Assembly (NCBI RefSeq): GCF_026151205.1
Contig: NC_087073.1
Coordinates: 12,245,578 to 12,309,577 of the forward strand
DNA from: Bolinopsis microptera
Lineage: Eukaryota; Ctenophora; Tentaculata; Lobata; Bolinopsidae
Direction of reading: 5' to 3'
DNA length: 64,000 nucleotides
A program made the position numbers and the translations under genes. The notes below the pieces were generated by a model. The model ran no database searches, had not been told where the DNA came from, and worked only from the letters and a program-made list of their open reading frames with translations. This document shows positions 21,380 to 32,500 of this stretch, piece by piece (within the stretch, counting starts at the first letter, position 1; each line of letters begins with the position of its first letter).

Positions 21380-22218
21380 CTAACATAAAAAAAAGATTTT
21401 TCTCGAAAAGTCTAAAAATTGCAAAGCAGTGTTGATTTGCTACTATATATAATTAGGTAGTGCGCCATCGACAGTAAGCCGCGCGTGCCGACTGTAAGAT
21501 GGTTTTTTAGCGCTAATTTCGGCCAGCACAATTTTCTTCAAACAAATAGATATTAAGTATCCTTCCCGACCTCCAATTGCAACAAAAATTGGTAAGCTTA
21601 TTCATAGACTTACAAGCACAAGGAAAGTGTCCGAAAAATTTAAAGCATATCCAACCATCAGACATTATGTTACAGCTAAAAGCAGCGTATTTTGCCCCAT
21701 TTTGATCACTAAATCAACTCCGATATCCACCAAATTTTTCGGACAGTTGTGAAAGCCCTATTGGAAGGTCGTCGCCAATTTCCAGAATGATCTCATTTAA
21801 GGAACTGAAGATAAATCCGAATAATACGACAAAAATGGTCAAATTTGGTCAAATTTGGTCAAATTACGCGACTTTTACAGCTACTTTTGCTCCAAAAGCC
21901 GCGCACCATCAAATATGGCACCTAGGCGAAACTCACTGATCTTTCCAAAAAGGTATGACAAATTTGGTATTGTGAAAATTCTCACAGTCTCTAGAAAACA
22001 GTGGTACAAAAATTTTTTAAATCCGAGCAAGTTTATTTTTATCGTGCACCTCCTAATATAATTATACTGCTAGGCTAAACTTTAAAAGCAATAACCATTT
22101 TTTGTTAGGGATTCAGTTTCGGAAGAGTCCTAAAACGTTATTCTAGTTATTCTGCTATGCTAAGATCATAGAATCTTAAGTATCTATCAAGTACAGACTG
22201 TTTTAAAAGCTGAAGTCC
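21380..22218. other. Upstream flank of the retroelement; no gene seen
   Basis: AT-rich. A triple AAATTTGGTC direct repeat sits near 21838-21865. One small plus ORF here has no recognisable features. Confidence 0.5.
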
Positions 22219-22686
22219 CTAAACCCAGAAGTAGACGAGCACGGAAGCCAAGAAGCAGCTCAAAACATGAGTTGTCATGGTGTTACTGTTACTGTTAGTG
22301 TTACAGAGATTTCCTTCGCAGGTAATAATGTTACAAGAATTCGTGTAGGCCGTCATGTTGGCGTCCTCAGGAAAAAGTGATGCAGATTGATTTATCGTTT
22401 CTTTAAATGCCTTACAACTCCTAAAAGGACCACTGCCACAACCTTTAAAATATTCCGTCTTCCGTATTTGATCCCCGATGGTCACCGTCATGTTGCCTTC
22501 AACACAGGAATCTGATCCTAATTCGCGTTTCTCCTGGTAGCTCTTCGAACATACTGGCTGGTCAGGATAATCAGGGTCAGGTTTTCCATCAACAGTGGTC
22601 TTACGGTAAGTGTAACATGAAACTTCTTTAACCTCAGCGGCAGTCATAGTGTTGCAGAGATTTCCTTTCTCAAACATTGATGTCAC
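22219..22686 (-). pseudogene. Ly6/uPAR-like three-finger domain with GPI-type tail (last unit of an array)
   Basis: The minus-strand frame encodes a Cys-rich domain (VSCYTYRKTTVDG, PVCSKSYQEKRELGSDSC, CGSGPFRSC, NSCNIITCEGNLCNT) followed by a hydrophobic end (THVLSCFLASVLVYFWV), as expected for a GPI signal. The closing CEGNLCNT is the hallmark CxxxxCN ending of Ly6/uPAR proteins. The second Cys of the CxxC start is Tyr. Just upstream, the frame continuing the preceding unit breaks: a 2-base loss in the CEKGNLC codons near 22675 separates this ORF from its natural 5' part. Secreted or surface function is inferred from the family; the specific role is unknown. Confidence 0.65.
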
Positions 22687-23301
22687 AAGATGTAAGCATA
22701 TTCATGGAGGCTGTCTCACTTATGGCCGATAATTCTTCTTTTAACGTTTCGTTGTCAGTTGCAAGTTGTATGCTTCACAACTCATCGGACCACTGCCGCA
22801 TTCTTTGATAAACTCCAAATCCAATTTCTGTTCTTTCACGGTCACCACCATGTTACCTGACAAACAGAACTCTGTTCCATAAGGACACTTAACCTTGTGG
22901 CTCACTGAGCATTCTGGCTGGTCAATATCATCAGGATTAGGTTCTCCATCAACAGTGCTATTTTTACAGGTGTAGCAGGAAACATCTTTCAGATGGTCTG
23001 GGTTTATCTCTTTGCGTGTGAAGTTGTTGAAATTATCTGTTTCACAGGAGATGATGTTACACTTGGATACAGTTATTTTGCTATCGTAACCACCAGTATT
23101 TATCATGGTCATAATATCTGTTATATGGTCGTCACCACCAGTATTTATCATGGTCACAATATCTGTTATATTGTGACAATCGGTTACAGCTTTCTTTCCA
23201 CAATCTGCGAACCAGTCCATGAGGATTTCCATCTCTATCTCCGGCGCATTTGCCTCTCCAGTTATATTATAGAGAAAGGACCTGTGAAGCCGACCGTACA
23301 C
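22687..23301 (-). pseudogene. Ly6/uPAR-like array, middle units
   Basis: The ORF at 22741-23301 holds the end of one unit (SKCNIISCET) and a full start of another (DVSCYTCKNSTVDG, CSVSHKVKCPYGTEFC, ECGSGPMSCEAYN), homologous to the unit at 22219. Its stop at 22741 appears premature: a one-base loss in the codons after QLTT would otherwise run on into ETLKEELSAISETA toward the next unit. N-glycosylation sequons are frequent. A 45-base segment encoding DITDI-MTMINTGG is tandemly duplicated near 23080-23165. Two frameshifts between units suggest decay, though very short introns cannot be excluded. Confidence 0.62.
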
Positions 23302-23311
23302 AGTAGCTTAA

Positions 23312-23385
23312 TTACCTGAGGACCCCAGGCTATTATGTTCATTAAAGATTTGGCGGAATGACAGGCTGAGCGCGGCCCAGTAATA
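23312..23385. repeat. Dispersed repeat G
   Basis: Nearly identical to 17472-17553, with CTGAGGACCCCAGGCTATTA then GGCGGAATGACAGGCTGAGC, except for a short gap. It lies inside the Ly6-like array. Confidence 0.7.
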
Positions 23386-23386
23386 G

Positions 23387-23468
23387 CTTAACGGGTGATA
23401 CTCGTAAAATTAAAATATCTGTCCAACTCGGCGCGCGTCCTGGTAGTGGTAGGTTGTAAACCTACAAA
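23387..23468 (+). repeat. Hairpin repeat H, copy b
   Basis: TTAACGGGTGATACTCGTAA followed by a shortened middle, then CCAACTCGGCGCGCGTCCTG and a GGTTGTAAACC palindromic tail. The left arm of the inner hairpin is missing, so this copy is truncated. Confidence 0.65.
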
Positions 23469-23559
23469 CAGTAGCGTATCCGTAAGCAAAAACATCTTCA
23501 TCAGACGTTCATGTTTTATCGACTCATTTAAGATCCTCTGCTGAAGGAATCTGTAGTAT

Positions 23560-24070
23560 TTTGGCATTTTCAAGATTGTACCGGAGCATTTTTTACAGAT
23601 TAACGGCCCATGGCCGTAATCTTTGATTTGAGCAGCAGTCATGGTATTACAAAGATCTTCATCACAGGTCTTAATTTTTAATGTTACAAGAATTTCTCTT
23701 TATGGAGCCTGCTTCAAAAGAAAAGAACTCAGGTGGTTTATTTTTTCCTCCAATGCGTCACAATCTTTAAAAGGACCACTGCCACAATCTTTGAAATATT
23801 CCATCTCAAAATTTTCTTCTCCCACGGCTATTGACGGATGTTACTCGTCTAAATTTCTTCGAGGTAGCGCGCGCCGCCTTCTTCTCCAAATGTTTGGCCC
23901 GATGGCAAGTGCTACGAAGTAGCGCGCGCCGGGCCAAATCATTAACAATGGTCAACCACGGCTACCGCTATGTTGCCCATCACGCAGAATTCTGTTCCAA
24001 TATCGCATTTCTTATTGTAGCTCTCCGATTTGGTAGTTGGCGTGCACGTGATCTTTTGCGCGTCTGTAAT
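23560..24070 (-). pseudogene. Ly6/uPAR-like array, decayed upstream units
   Basis: Minus-strand fragments homologous to the units downstream: EYFKDCGSGPFKDC and TCDEDLCNTMTAAQIK near 23640-23790, and ESYNKKCDIGTEFC near 23965-24040. Stops and frame breaks separate them, and a repeat-W copy is inserted at 23826-23957 within the unit. These are clear remnants of an array of at least three to four domains. Confidence 0.65.
23826..23957 (+). repeat. Dispersed GC-rich repeat W
   Basis: Begins TTGACGGATGTTACTCGTCT, contains two CTTCGA/GTAGCGCGCGCC blocks and ends AATCATTAACAATGGTCAA. Related copies: 24420-24620 (inverted, two units), 50434-50576, a fragment at 49380-49396 and possibly 18228-18262. 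Its local hairpin CTAC-GAA-GTAG is conserved in copies. Insertion within a Ly6 unit shows it is mobile. Confidence 0.65.
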
Positions 24071-24164
24071 TGGTTCTGAACGATCACGTGAATGCTGGTC
24101 ACGTGCGCTCTAACATCCAATGAGCATTCGCACTTTTTTCAGGGCGATGGAGGTAGTAATTCAC

Positions 24165-24225
24165 TCAGCCCAAATAGAGATTCGGCGGAATGACAGGCTG
24201 AGCGCCGCCCAGTAACGTGCGCGCG
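24165..24225. repeat. Dispersed repeat G, partial copy
   Basis: Contains GGCGGAATGACAGGCTGAGC followed by GCCGCCCAGTAAC, matching the right half of the repeat at 17472-17553. Confidence 0.6.
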
Positions 24226-24419
24226 GCGGGCCTACAACGTGACATGAAACAAATTTAAACTAGTCAACTAGCTGTCTTATTTGGAATTAGTAAAACAAAA
24301 TTTAAGTAAAACAAAATTTAAATTTTATTGCCATTACAATGAATAATTATATCATAATAAATATACGTAGACATCCGATAATAAACTTGTTACATCCAGT
24401 ATGCAGTACAACCCAAGAT

Positions 24420-24620
24420 TGTCCATTGTTAATGAACTAACCCGGCGCGCGCTTCTTCGTAGCACTTGCATCTGGCATCGGTGCTAGGGAAGAAAGCGAT
24501 GCGCAAAAAATTTTGACCATTGTTAATGATTTGGCCCGGCGCGCGCTACTTCGAAAAAATTAAGACGAGTAACATTGAACATCCGTCAAAAAAAATTTAG
24601 ACGAGTAACATCCGTCAATT
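24420..24620 (-). repeat. Repeat W, tandem inverted-orientation copies
   Basis: Two head-to-tail units in the orientation opposite to 23826: CCATTGTTAATGAACTAACC with GGCGCGCGCTTCTTCGTAGC, then CCATTGTTAATGATTTGGCC with GGCGCGCGCTACTTCG, followed by AAATTTAGACGAGTAACATC duplicated once. Confidence 0.65.
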
Positions 24621-24644
24621 TTTAGGAGTCGCCACATCGTCATT

Positions 24645-24731
24645 TGAAAAGGGGAGGAGCGCGCCAACATGTAATACTGTAATAGGTGGTGCTTTTCGGC
24701 GGGGCGCCAACAGGCTACGTTAAGCCACTGT
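24645..24731. repeat. Solo terminal end of the long-TIR transposon family
   Basis: Matches the right end of the element at 26688-29064: GAAAAGGGGAGGAG, then GGGGCGCCAACAGGC and a terminal ACCACTG-like CCACTG. The rest of the element is absent. Confidence 0.6.
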
Positions 24732-25085
24732 ATTGTGTATGCTGTATAGTATGCGTGTATCCCAATTCCCATTGTTTCATTTTTATAGGTGCCGAAGATT
24801 ATTTAAGTTTAATTTACTTGTAAATCATAAATGCTTCCTTGTATTTATGTATTATATTATATTTTATTATTTTATTATTCTAGTCTATCTTCGAAAATAA
24901 AATAAATATCGACGTCCGGTTTTTAGCAAAATTTGTGTCTCGTAAAAATACAAATAGCGTTAGCTCACTACTATATATATATACCAGGAGCCCTCTCGCT
25001 TGCAGTAGTGCGCAACCGCAGTACACGTAGACTCATGGCTATGTGAATACCAGGAGCAAAATTGGGAACCTTGTATATTTTGATT
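24732..25085. other. Spacer with one repeat fragment
   Basis: AT-rich up to 24965. The part at 24980-25050 (CCCTCTCGCTTGCAGTAGTG) is an inverted copy of 16935-17015. No gene. Confidence 0.5.
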
Positions 25086-25193
25086 TGTAGGTTTACAACC
25101 TACCAGGACGCGCGCCGAGTTGGACTCGTCGACGGTCCTGTTCCAATATATGGAACAGATATTTTACGAGTATCACCCGTTAAATTTTGATTT
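25086..25193 (-). repeat. Hairpin repeat H, copy c
   Basis: Full-length copy, in the opposite orientation to copy e: a GTAGGTTTACAACCTAC palindrome, then CCAGGACGCGCGCCGAGTTG and GACTCGTCGACGGTCCTG, a TTCCAATATATGGAA hairpin, and TTTTACGAGTATCACCCGTT at the far end. Confidence 0.72.
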
Positions 25194-25305
25194 ATTCCGA
25201 AAAGTCTTAATTTCAATTTTGGGTCAAATAAACAATAAATGTGCGCGACTTTAACTTTACAGATTTTTGTCCTCTGATTGACTGAATTGTGTCTCGCGAA
25301 GCTTA

Positions 25306-25442
25306 TAATGTGCAATGTGCAATGTGCAATGTGCAATGTGCAATGTGCTATGTGCAATGTGCAATGTGCTATGTGCTATGTGCAATGTGCAATGTGCTAT
25401 GTGCTATGTGCTATGTGCTATGTGCAATGTGCTATGTGCAAT
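25306..25442. repeat. Heptamer satellite, units TGTGCAA / TGTGCTA
   Basis: About 19-20 uninterrupted 7-base units in which only one base alternates (A or T), giving mixed TGTGCAA and TGTGCTA. A long ORF reading NVQCAMC repeats through it is a by-product. Confidence 0.9.
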
Positions 25443-25915
25443 CAGTAAACTTAACCGTGCATGAACATGAACTCGCCGTGAAGACATGATCACCTCTAGT
25501 AACAGACTCAGCCGGTAAGGTACATTTATTTCTTGTGGTTTCACAGTACGACTGATCCTTCAACATGTTAGCAGCAATGCTTTTGAGAGAGTACGGAATT
25601 TTGTAGATGTTCAAGAATATTTCATGACCTAGTTGATGGTGTAGTTGCATTCATTCGTTGTCCTGAAAGTTTTTTGTTTGACAGATAAATCATGCTTATC
25701 GACTAAAATATACAATAAGCAGCAACACATTTTGCATTTACCTGTGCACTTTGGCAAATGATCATCAATTCCGTAGAATCCCCTAAAAATACAGCTACAG
25801 TACACATTTGTTATTAACTGCATTTATGCTCCAATTAGATGTTCCTATACAGTCCCATCCAACCTACAGGCCTCGTTTTCACATTGAATTATATATGTCT
25901 ATTGCATGCTTAAAG
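25443..25915. other. Spacer, no gene recognised
   Basis: Short Cys-containing ORFs on the minus strand (25432-25823) show no domain I can support. Confidence 0.4.
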
Positions 25916-26095
25916 GAAGCTAGGTGGCCTAGTGGTTAGAGCTGAAGGTCCAGGGTTCGAATCCCAGTGTTACCTTGTAACTTGTCTAGGGAGTAGCTAA
26001 GGATTCATTGGATCTATGCAAAATTACACATCCGTGTAATATCTCTGTTTAGGTCCGGTCTAGGTCTTATTTATTGAAATTTTATAAATATATGC
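25916..26095 (+). repeat. tRNA-derived SINE-like element or tRNA pseudogene
   Basis: Has an intact pol III box A region (GTGGCCTAGTGGTTAGAGC, about 25924-25942) and a perfect box B GGTTCGAATCC at 25954-25964. Only about 12 bases separate them, so the anticodon arm is missing, and the acceptor ends do not pair. A ~130-base unrelated tail follows. This is the layout of a tRNA-derived SINE head rather than a working tRNA. Confidence 0.65.
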
Positions 26096-26386
26096 TTTTC
26101 CTAAATTAAAGGTGTTTGTTCACACCAAGTTATGTGATTGCGAGAGCACATTACATCACAGATTGTGCTAACTTCATTAGGCATCAGTATTCCACTGTGG
26201 TCATTAGTTACATAATTTAAGGAGACCCTTTTTAAAGCCATTATTCGATTGAAGCTTAATATAAATTCATAGGAGTTTTTGCCAATTTTGTCCTCCTCAG
26301 CTGGAGATTTTGTATAGTTACGGATACCCCGAACGGTGAGTTCACAAGAGTTTAATAAAAAATAGTTATTGAATTCGGTTTTTGTA

Positions 26387-26521
26387 CAGGGTGGCCCATA
26401 AAACACTACCCATCCTTATCTCTTAAAATTGTTACGGGTCGCTGAGATCTTGCAAATTATTTTTAAATCAAGAAAACAACAATTTTTCAAGAAAGTGGGT
26501 AGTGTTTTATGGGCCACCCTG
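26387..26521. mobile_element. Small Tc1/mariner-like MITE, family M2
   Basis: 135 bp with near-perfect ~30-base inverted ends starting CAGGGTGGCCCATAAAACAC and flanked by TA (26385-26386, 26522-26523). The first bases CAGGGTGG are shared with family M1, suggesting a common transposase. Confidence 0.82.
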
Positions 26522-26830
26522 TATCAATCCGTTTGGATTTATATTAGTGGTTTATTGGTGGTTTCTCCTCGGCAGAAATTAGTTACAAATTCTGGATAGC
26601 AACCGAAGGCAAGGGTCAGAGGCAGCTATTGAGGGTGTCCAGGCGTGGACGCCCTAAAATTATTATCTGGTGGGCGGTCGCCCTTGCCAGCGGCGTATAG
26701 TCGCCTGTTGGCGCATCCCGCCAAAAATGTGCCCCCCTGTTGGCGCCCCCTCCCCTTTTGGCGCCCCTCCCTAAAATTGAACAAATTGGGTGATTTTAGA
26801 GGATACCCCGGTAAAATCTCTTAAAAAGTA

Positions 26831-27573
26831 CAGGGTGGGCCAAAAGTCAGTACCCATATGTTGGCCTTTGTAGCTCAATCACTGAGTGCCCAATTGAAAT
26901 AATTTTTTCTGGTATGACTTACTACCATACCACCACTGGTTCGAGGAATTTGTCAAATCGAAAAATATTCGTGTTCATTTTTTTCTAATGAAGGTTCATT
27001 TTTGCATTTATTTGATAGTTTGGATAGTTGGATCAAGCCAAATTTTATTGAATAGTGTTTGGCCATATATAAATTACGTTTGTCCTGAAAAAATGAGAGT
27101 TCTAGCTTCTCAGATGACCGAGATATGAAGCATAACGAGTTTGTTCATTACGTGTGATCAGGTAATTGGGTTGAGGCTAGATCCGCATTATGGGAATCGT
27201 GTACAGAGCCCAATCACGGTGCCGTAATTGGGTAATCATTGAGTACCCAATCAATTTTGCTAACAAGATAAACAAATTGCTTGATAACTTCGTCATTTTA
27301 AATCCGTTTCGCACCATCTTTCATATCATATTCCGGATTAAATGACCTATTGCAATATGTTACAACGGAGTCTCTAACATGTTCACAAACACCAGTATAA
27401 GCAATTCAATGTTGATTGGGTGTGGCCCCCAAAAATCAAATTTTCAAATTTTGGTGTCGAAATCCTCGAACAAGTAGGTACAGTATGCCATCTGTAAAGC
27501 AACAACTCTCAAATATAAAACACGGCGGAGGTATAAGACCCAACGTATGGGTACTGACTTTTGGCCCACCCTG
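26831..27573. mobile_element. Tc1/mariner-like MITE, family M1 copy 2
   Basis: 743 bp, flanked by TA; ends CAGGGTGGGCCAAAAGTCAG and complement. Co-linear with 12901-13678 with many substitutions and small gaps. Inserted within the left part of the long-TIR element. Confidence 0.82.
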
Positions 27574-28372
27574 TATGTTTCTATAGAAAAACGCACAGTT
27601 TTGCTAGTACCTCAGTTAAATTTTTCAAAATTGTCCCAAATTGTTATTTAATTTTGCTTGGGCTATTATATTGACTATTGAGGTTTAATGATGATATGGA
27701 ATTTGAATTCTATATAAATTTACACTATGTGGTTGGGGCATTTTGCATAGTAAATATGGTTACTACTCCTATATATATCATATTATTCGATTTCTGATTA
27801 TTTCTTAGGAATATGATTATTATATCTCAATTTGGCTTTAGGTAGGGTGCCCCGCTAAAAGAACTGGATTCTTCCAGGAAGCATCCAGTGCACAGACCTT
27901 GGTCTACATATATATTAAATTATTAACCATTCATTCTGTATGTGCACGAAAATTTATTTCAATCAATAAACAAATTGTTGGAATGTGATGTTTTTGATGA
28001 TGTTTTTGAAAAGTAGAAAGGGCCCAAGTCAACATTAAATGCCCTAACAAATTGTTGGAATGTGATGTTTAAAGAAATAAATTTGAAAAGTTAAAAGGAC
28101 CTATGTACATGTATACGCCCTGTACCGATTCTCACATGTAAGATGTTTCAATTAATTAAGAGGGGCCCATGTATCGACTGTTGTTTTAAATGGGCCTATG
28201 TCAAAATTAAATCAATTACCCCAATTAATTGAAAAGCTTCAGGAACATTTTCAGAGTGTAGGCCAGTCATTCTTTCCATTTAGGATACATAGAAATCAAA
28301 TTCAAATGCCTATCCTAACTAATAATTTCCATAAATAGGTTTTTATGCATTATCTCAAAACATGATCAATCG

Positions 28373-28769
28373 TGTTGTTGGGTGTCCAATCCTCATTTGG
28401 ACAACTAAGCCTCGCAGTTTTAACACACAGTTAATTGCAAACGGGTACAAAGCACATCATTGCATCAACGTACTGTTAATCTATATGATCAGGTTGTCCT
28501 AGGTTGTCCAGGACACCTTGCAATTTGAACTATCAACTGCTAACTTGTTATCACATGCGGTGTCCTATTTCACCAATTTTATAAGTTTCCGTTTTTGTTT
28601 GCTGTCGCCTGTCACACATTACATACATGAGGCCCTGTGTGTAACTGTAATGTACGTTAGAATAATTTAGTTAATTAACTTTCTGCTGTGGTATTGTATG
28701 CAGTCATCGGCGAATAGCCGTCAGCATCCCCAAGCCCCCTGAGTCCGTCGATTGGACACCCAACACAAC
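28373..28769. repeat. Inverted-repeat element nested in the long-TIR transposon
   Basis: Left end GTTGTTGGGTGTCCAATC, right end GATTGGACACCCAACACAAC, about 400 bases apart. A further GTCCTAGGTTGTCCAGGACA sits inside. Class unknown; it may be part of the host transposon rather than a separate insertion. Confidence 0.5.
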
Positions 28770-29534
28770 TGCCAGCCAGCTCCCAAGAGCCACCTCTGGC
28801 AAGGGTATTTGACCGTACTACAAGATTATCAGCCAGAAATATCCACATCTATATTTTATTTTTGAATTGAAACAGTTATCTATTTGGTGCCCGGGTTTCA
28901 GACAATTTAATTGCTTTAGAGATTTTAAAGGCCTATCCTCTAAAATAATCTAATTTGTTCAAATTTAGGGAGGGGCGCCGAAAGGGGAGGGGGCCAACAG
29001 GGGGCGCTTTTTCAGCAGGGGGGTGGGGGGGGGCGCCAACAGGCAACGTTACGTTACACCACTGCAAGTTAGAAATAAACCATGCTAAACTTAGGCAACA
29101 AAAGTAAAAATGTTATTTCTGCGAAAGTGTAATTTCTGCACAGTGATGAAAATAAAAAGGGAAGTAGATGTTATGAGTTATGACAAACAAGTTTGTATTC
29201 ATAATTTGAAACTCAAATTAGTATACTAGTAGATATATAATATTGCTCTATTGTTTATTAAAAACTTTTGATTTATTAGTACAAATAATCTGTTATAAAA
29301 TAGTAGTGTATTGCAATTATATTTCTGTCCAATAAAGCCTCCAGGGTTTGTTCCCAGAGTAGCAGCAAGTGGATGCTTAGCTTCAAATGTTGCTTTATAA
29401 TGCATAGTTTACAGTTATCTTGAATAGAAATAATATGATATTTTGTAGTGTTGATTGAATTTCAAATTTAATTTAACATTAAATTAGTTTCATTATAAAT
29501 TAACCTCACTTTCTTTTAGCAGGAATGCAGAGTG

Positions 29535-32500
29535 ATGTCTTATCCACACTATCCACGACCACCTGTAAATGTTACCCCATACCCTTCCAGTTTGTCTGTG
29601 AACACAAACCTTGGACAGACTACAGCAACCCCTCCCCTCACCATAATTCCTAGTGGAACAACTGTATTAGCTTATTATCAAGACTATGCATGGTATTTTG
29701 GAGTTGTACAGAGTTACAATCTTACCCGTAGCGGATCTCTTATCTATCAGGTCCTCTTTCGATCTGGTGAAATACGTTCTGTTGCATCTAGTCAGGTACT
29801 CAGTCAGCAGTCTAATAATCAGAACATTGAAATTGGTAGCAGAGTAGTTGTGCAACATCCTACCAAATCCATGTACATATCTTCACTGGTTGCTGAACTT
29901 CCATCAGTGGAAAATGTTTTTAGGTATCTATTATTTCTTGATGATGGATCAGCCTGTTACAAGACCAAAGATAAGCTGTGGGTTATCAATCTAAATGAGA
30001 ACCCTATTTTGATGTTGCCACCTCCATACAAGTCTTTCATTCAGCGTTATTTCACCATGACTGGATCAACAGTGAAACTTATAAATTTGAATCCGAATGA
30101 TTCAGTGAACTTTACCAATTTTGATAATACGAATTTACAGTTTTCTGGCAAAATTGTAGAGGTGGATTGTAGCATTGCTCTCATAAGGTACAGTATACCA
30201 AGTGGTGGTCTTGCAGAAGAGTGGATTCACAGAGGATCAACTCGAATCTTGTCATATGGGCATAATCAGTATTACTCCACAGCTGGTGATATACCAAAGC
30301 ACAATGGAGCAGCTAAACAGATGCAAAATCAGCCCTAGCAATAATTTTGATACTGATCAGACTCAAGATCAGCAAATGTTTATCAAATCTCCTTTGAAAG
30401 GAAAACCCTATATGGTTCCTCCAAGTCTTGATCCTTTCATGTTTTCTGAAGATGAGAGCGCTATGCCATCTGTATCAAAATCAGCTAAATACAACACTGT
30501 TAATTCATGGCCAGTTTCCAATAATACATCCAGTCGCAACACGACCTACGGAAATCAGATGTTCTCTCCCAAGCATGGTGCTGTAGCTCCCCAGCCACAA
30601 TCACCTATACTCATTTTGGATGAAAGTCCCTCCAAGGATCCTCCTCCCTATTCAAGCCCAAAGCCTCCAGTTCCCAGTTTCCCAAGCAGTGCTAGTAGCA
30701 ACCAATCCCCATCTAAACCTTATAATGAGAATTTCATGTCCCCTTCATCGGTATCACTGTCCCCGCATGCTTACAAACCAGCTTCAGTATTTTCTTGGTC
30801 TGCCTCTGAGGAGTCAGGGACAAGACGTCGCCTCGATTTGAGTCCAAAATTGAACCTTGACCATGACGTTGAGTTTGATTTTGCTGATACAATACTCAAC
30901 ACACCTGTAAGTTCTGCTGTTAGTCCACCAACTTTCACAGCTCCATCACCTGACGAAATTCCTTTCGAAGAAACTGTTGTTCAGACTATGATCAAGAAAG
31001 AAGACGTGGTTAAAATTGATGATGACGACAATTTACCACCACTTGTCATTGAAAATGAAAGCAGCAATGATAAGGTTTTGCTCCTAGATGCCACTCAGAT
31101 TCAAGTCAAGGACAGCTTCAAAAGTGAAAGCACGACACGAAATGTTCCAATGATTCTGCATCAAGAAGCTTGTCTTGATAATTTTACTGCTACATCAACT
31201 ATGGAGACATCAACCCAAAATGGTAACGTAATTGAAGTTCACGTTCACAGCAGCAATAATGGTGAGGCTTTTATTTCACTAACACCAGCAGTTGAAGTAG
31301 TTACAATGGAAACAGAAACTCCAGAGGAACTAGTGATAGAGCCCGTGAAGAAAGGAGTAAGAGAATCCCTTAAAATTGAGATCAAAGTAGAAGAAGAATC
31401 TTCCAGTCCTATAAATGCTACTAAATCCAGGAAAAGAAGAATCGTTACTCCTACCAAGTCTCCTAAAATAGCTATTCCTAAAGTGAAGATTAATCTGAAA
31501 GCTATCAGCGAGTCGTCAAAGGATTTAGCTGCCCAGAAGTGTGTCAAAAGAGCTAGAAAACAACAATCTAAGGATGTCAATAAAGATACTAAGCAGGCTA
31601 TTGCTGATAAGAAGAAGAAAATGGCTAAAATGGTTGAGATGAACATGAAGTCACTCCTTATGATCAAAAAGGACCCCATCAAAATAAATTCGGAAGCCAA
31701 AATTGCACGCTGGTGTGCTCCTTGGTCTTGCAGGACATCTGGGAATAGATACCATCCAAAGCTAAATCGAGACTATTACACAGAATTTGGCGAAATTTTA
31801 CAAAAAGTTGGAATGTTAAAAACTGACGAAGATCTTGAGGAGGGAGAACTAGATGATTCAGACGGAGAGGAGTCAAATGACAAAAAGTCCCCCATTTTGC
31901 TTCCATCATTTCAAAGTCCTCACACCTGCTCATTTCTTTGCAACAGATTTTCCAGTGGTACAACATCTGCTGAATCACCTTTCAGCTATCCCATTCAGTT
32001 TGGCTGGGAGCGAATAAACAAAAATAATAAAATAACCTACATCTCTCCCTGTGGTATAGTTTGTATGGATAAAGGTGATGTGTTAAATCATTTATTAGCC
32101 ACCAAATGCACCAGCTTATACTCCTCTAACTTCTGTTTTCTCCCCGAAATTTCGTTGGATTTATCCACCTCCAAACCAGAATTTGAACCCCTGTATTCAG
32201 ATAATGATCTATCTAATGGGCTAGAATCAGCCTCAGTATCATTTATAAGTAACATTGGACCAATAATCAAATACAGTTTTCATTATGTCATTGATCTGAT
32301 CCATGATTCTTCCCTAAATCAATTTGACAAGGATTTGATATCCTGTACTTGTGAGGGAGTTTGTATCAGTTCTTGTCCCTGTAAAGCCATGTCAGGCGAT
32401 AGATCTGAGTGCAACAGTCACTGTTCTTGTTCGATTGGATGTGCTAACCGAGTGGTACAAAGGGGACTCCAACAACTACTTCAAATAATTCAAGATGACA

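Larger units (their letters stand above)
26688..29064. mobile_element. Long-TIR DNA transposon, ~2.4 kb, with nested insertions
   Basis: Inverted ends of about 140 bases: left CAGCGGCGTATAGTCGCCTG with GGCGCCCCTCCCTAAA near 26766; right the complement ending CCTAACTTGCAGTGG-side bases ACCACTG at 29058-29064. The ends share blocks of GCGCC, CTGTTGGC and TTTTAGAGGATA. The target duplication is not clear (left flank GCCCTTGC, right CAAGTTAG). The M1 MITE (26831-27573) and a smaller inverted-repeat element (28373-28769) are nested in it. No transposase frame survives. Confidence 0.68.

Noticed and set aside
25289..25489. Cys/Met/Val-rich repetitive ORF
   Set aside because: Produced by the heptamer satellite; no independent evidence of coding.
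25916..25990. Functional tRNA gene
   Set aside because: The anticodon arm is missing and the acceptor stem does not pair.
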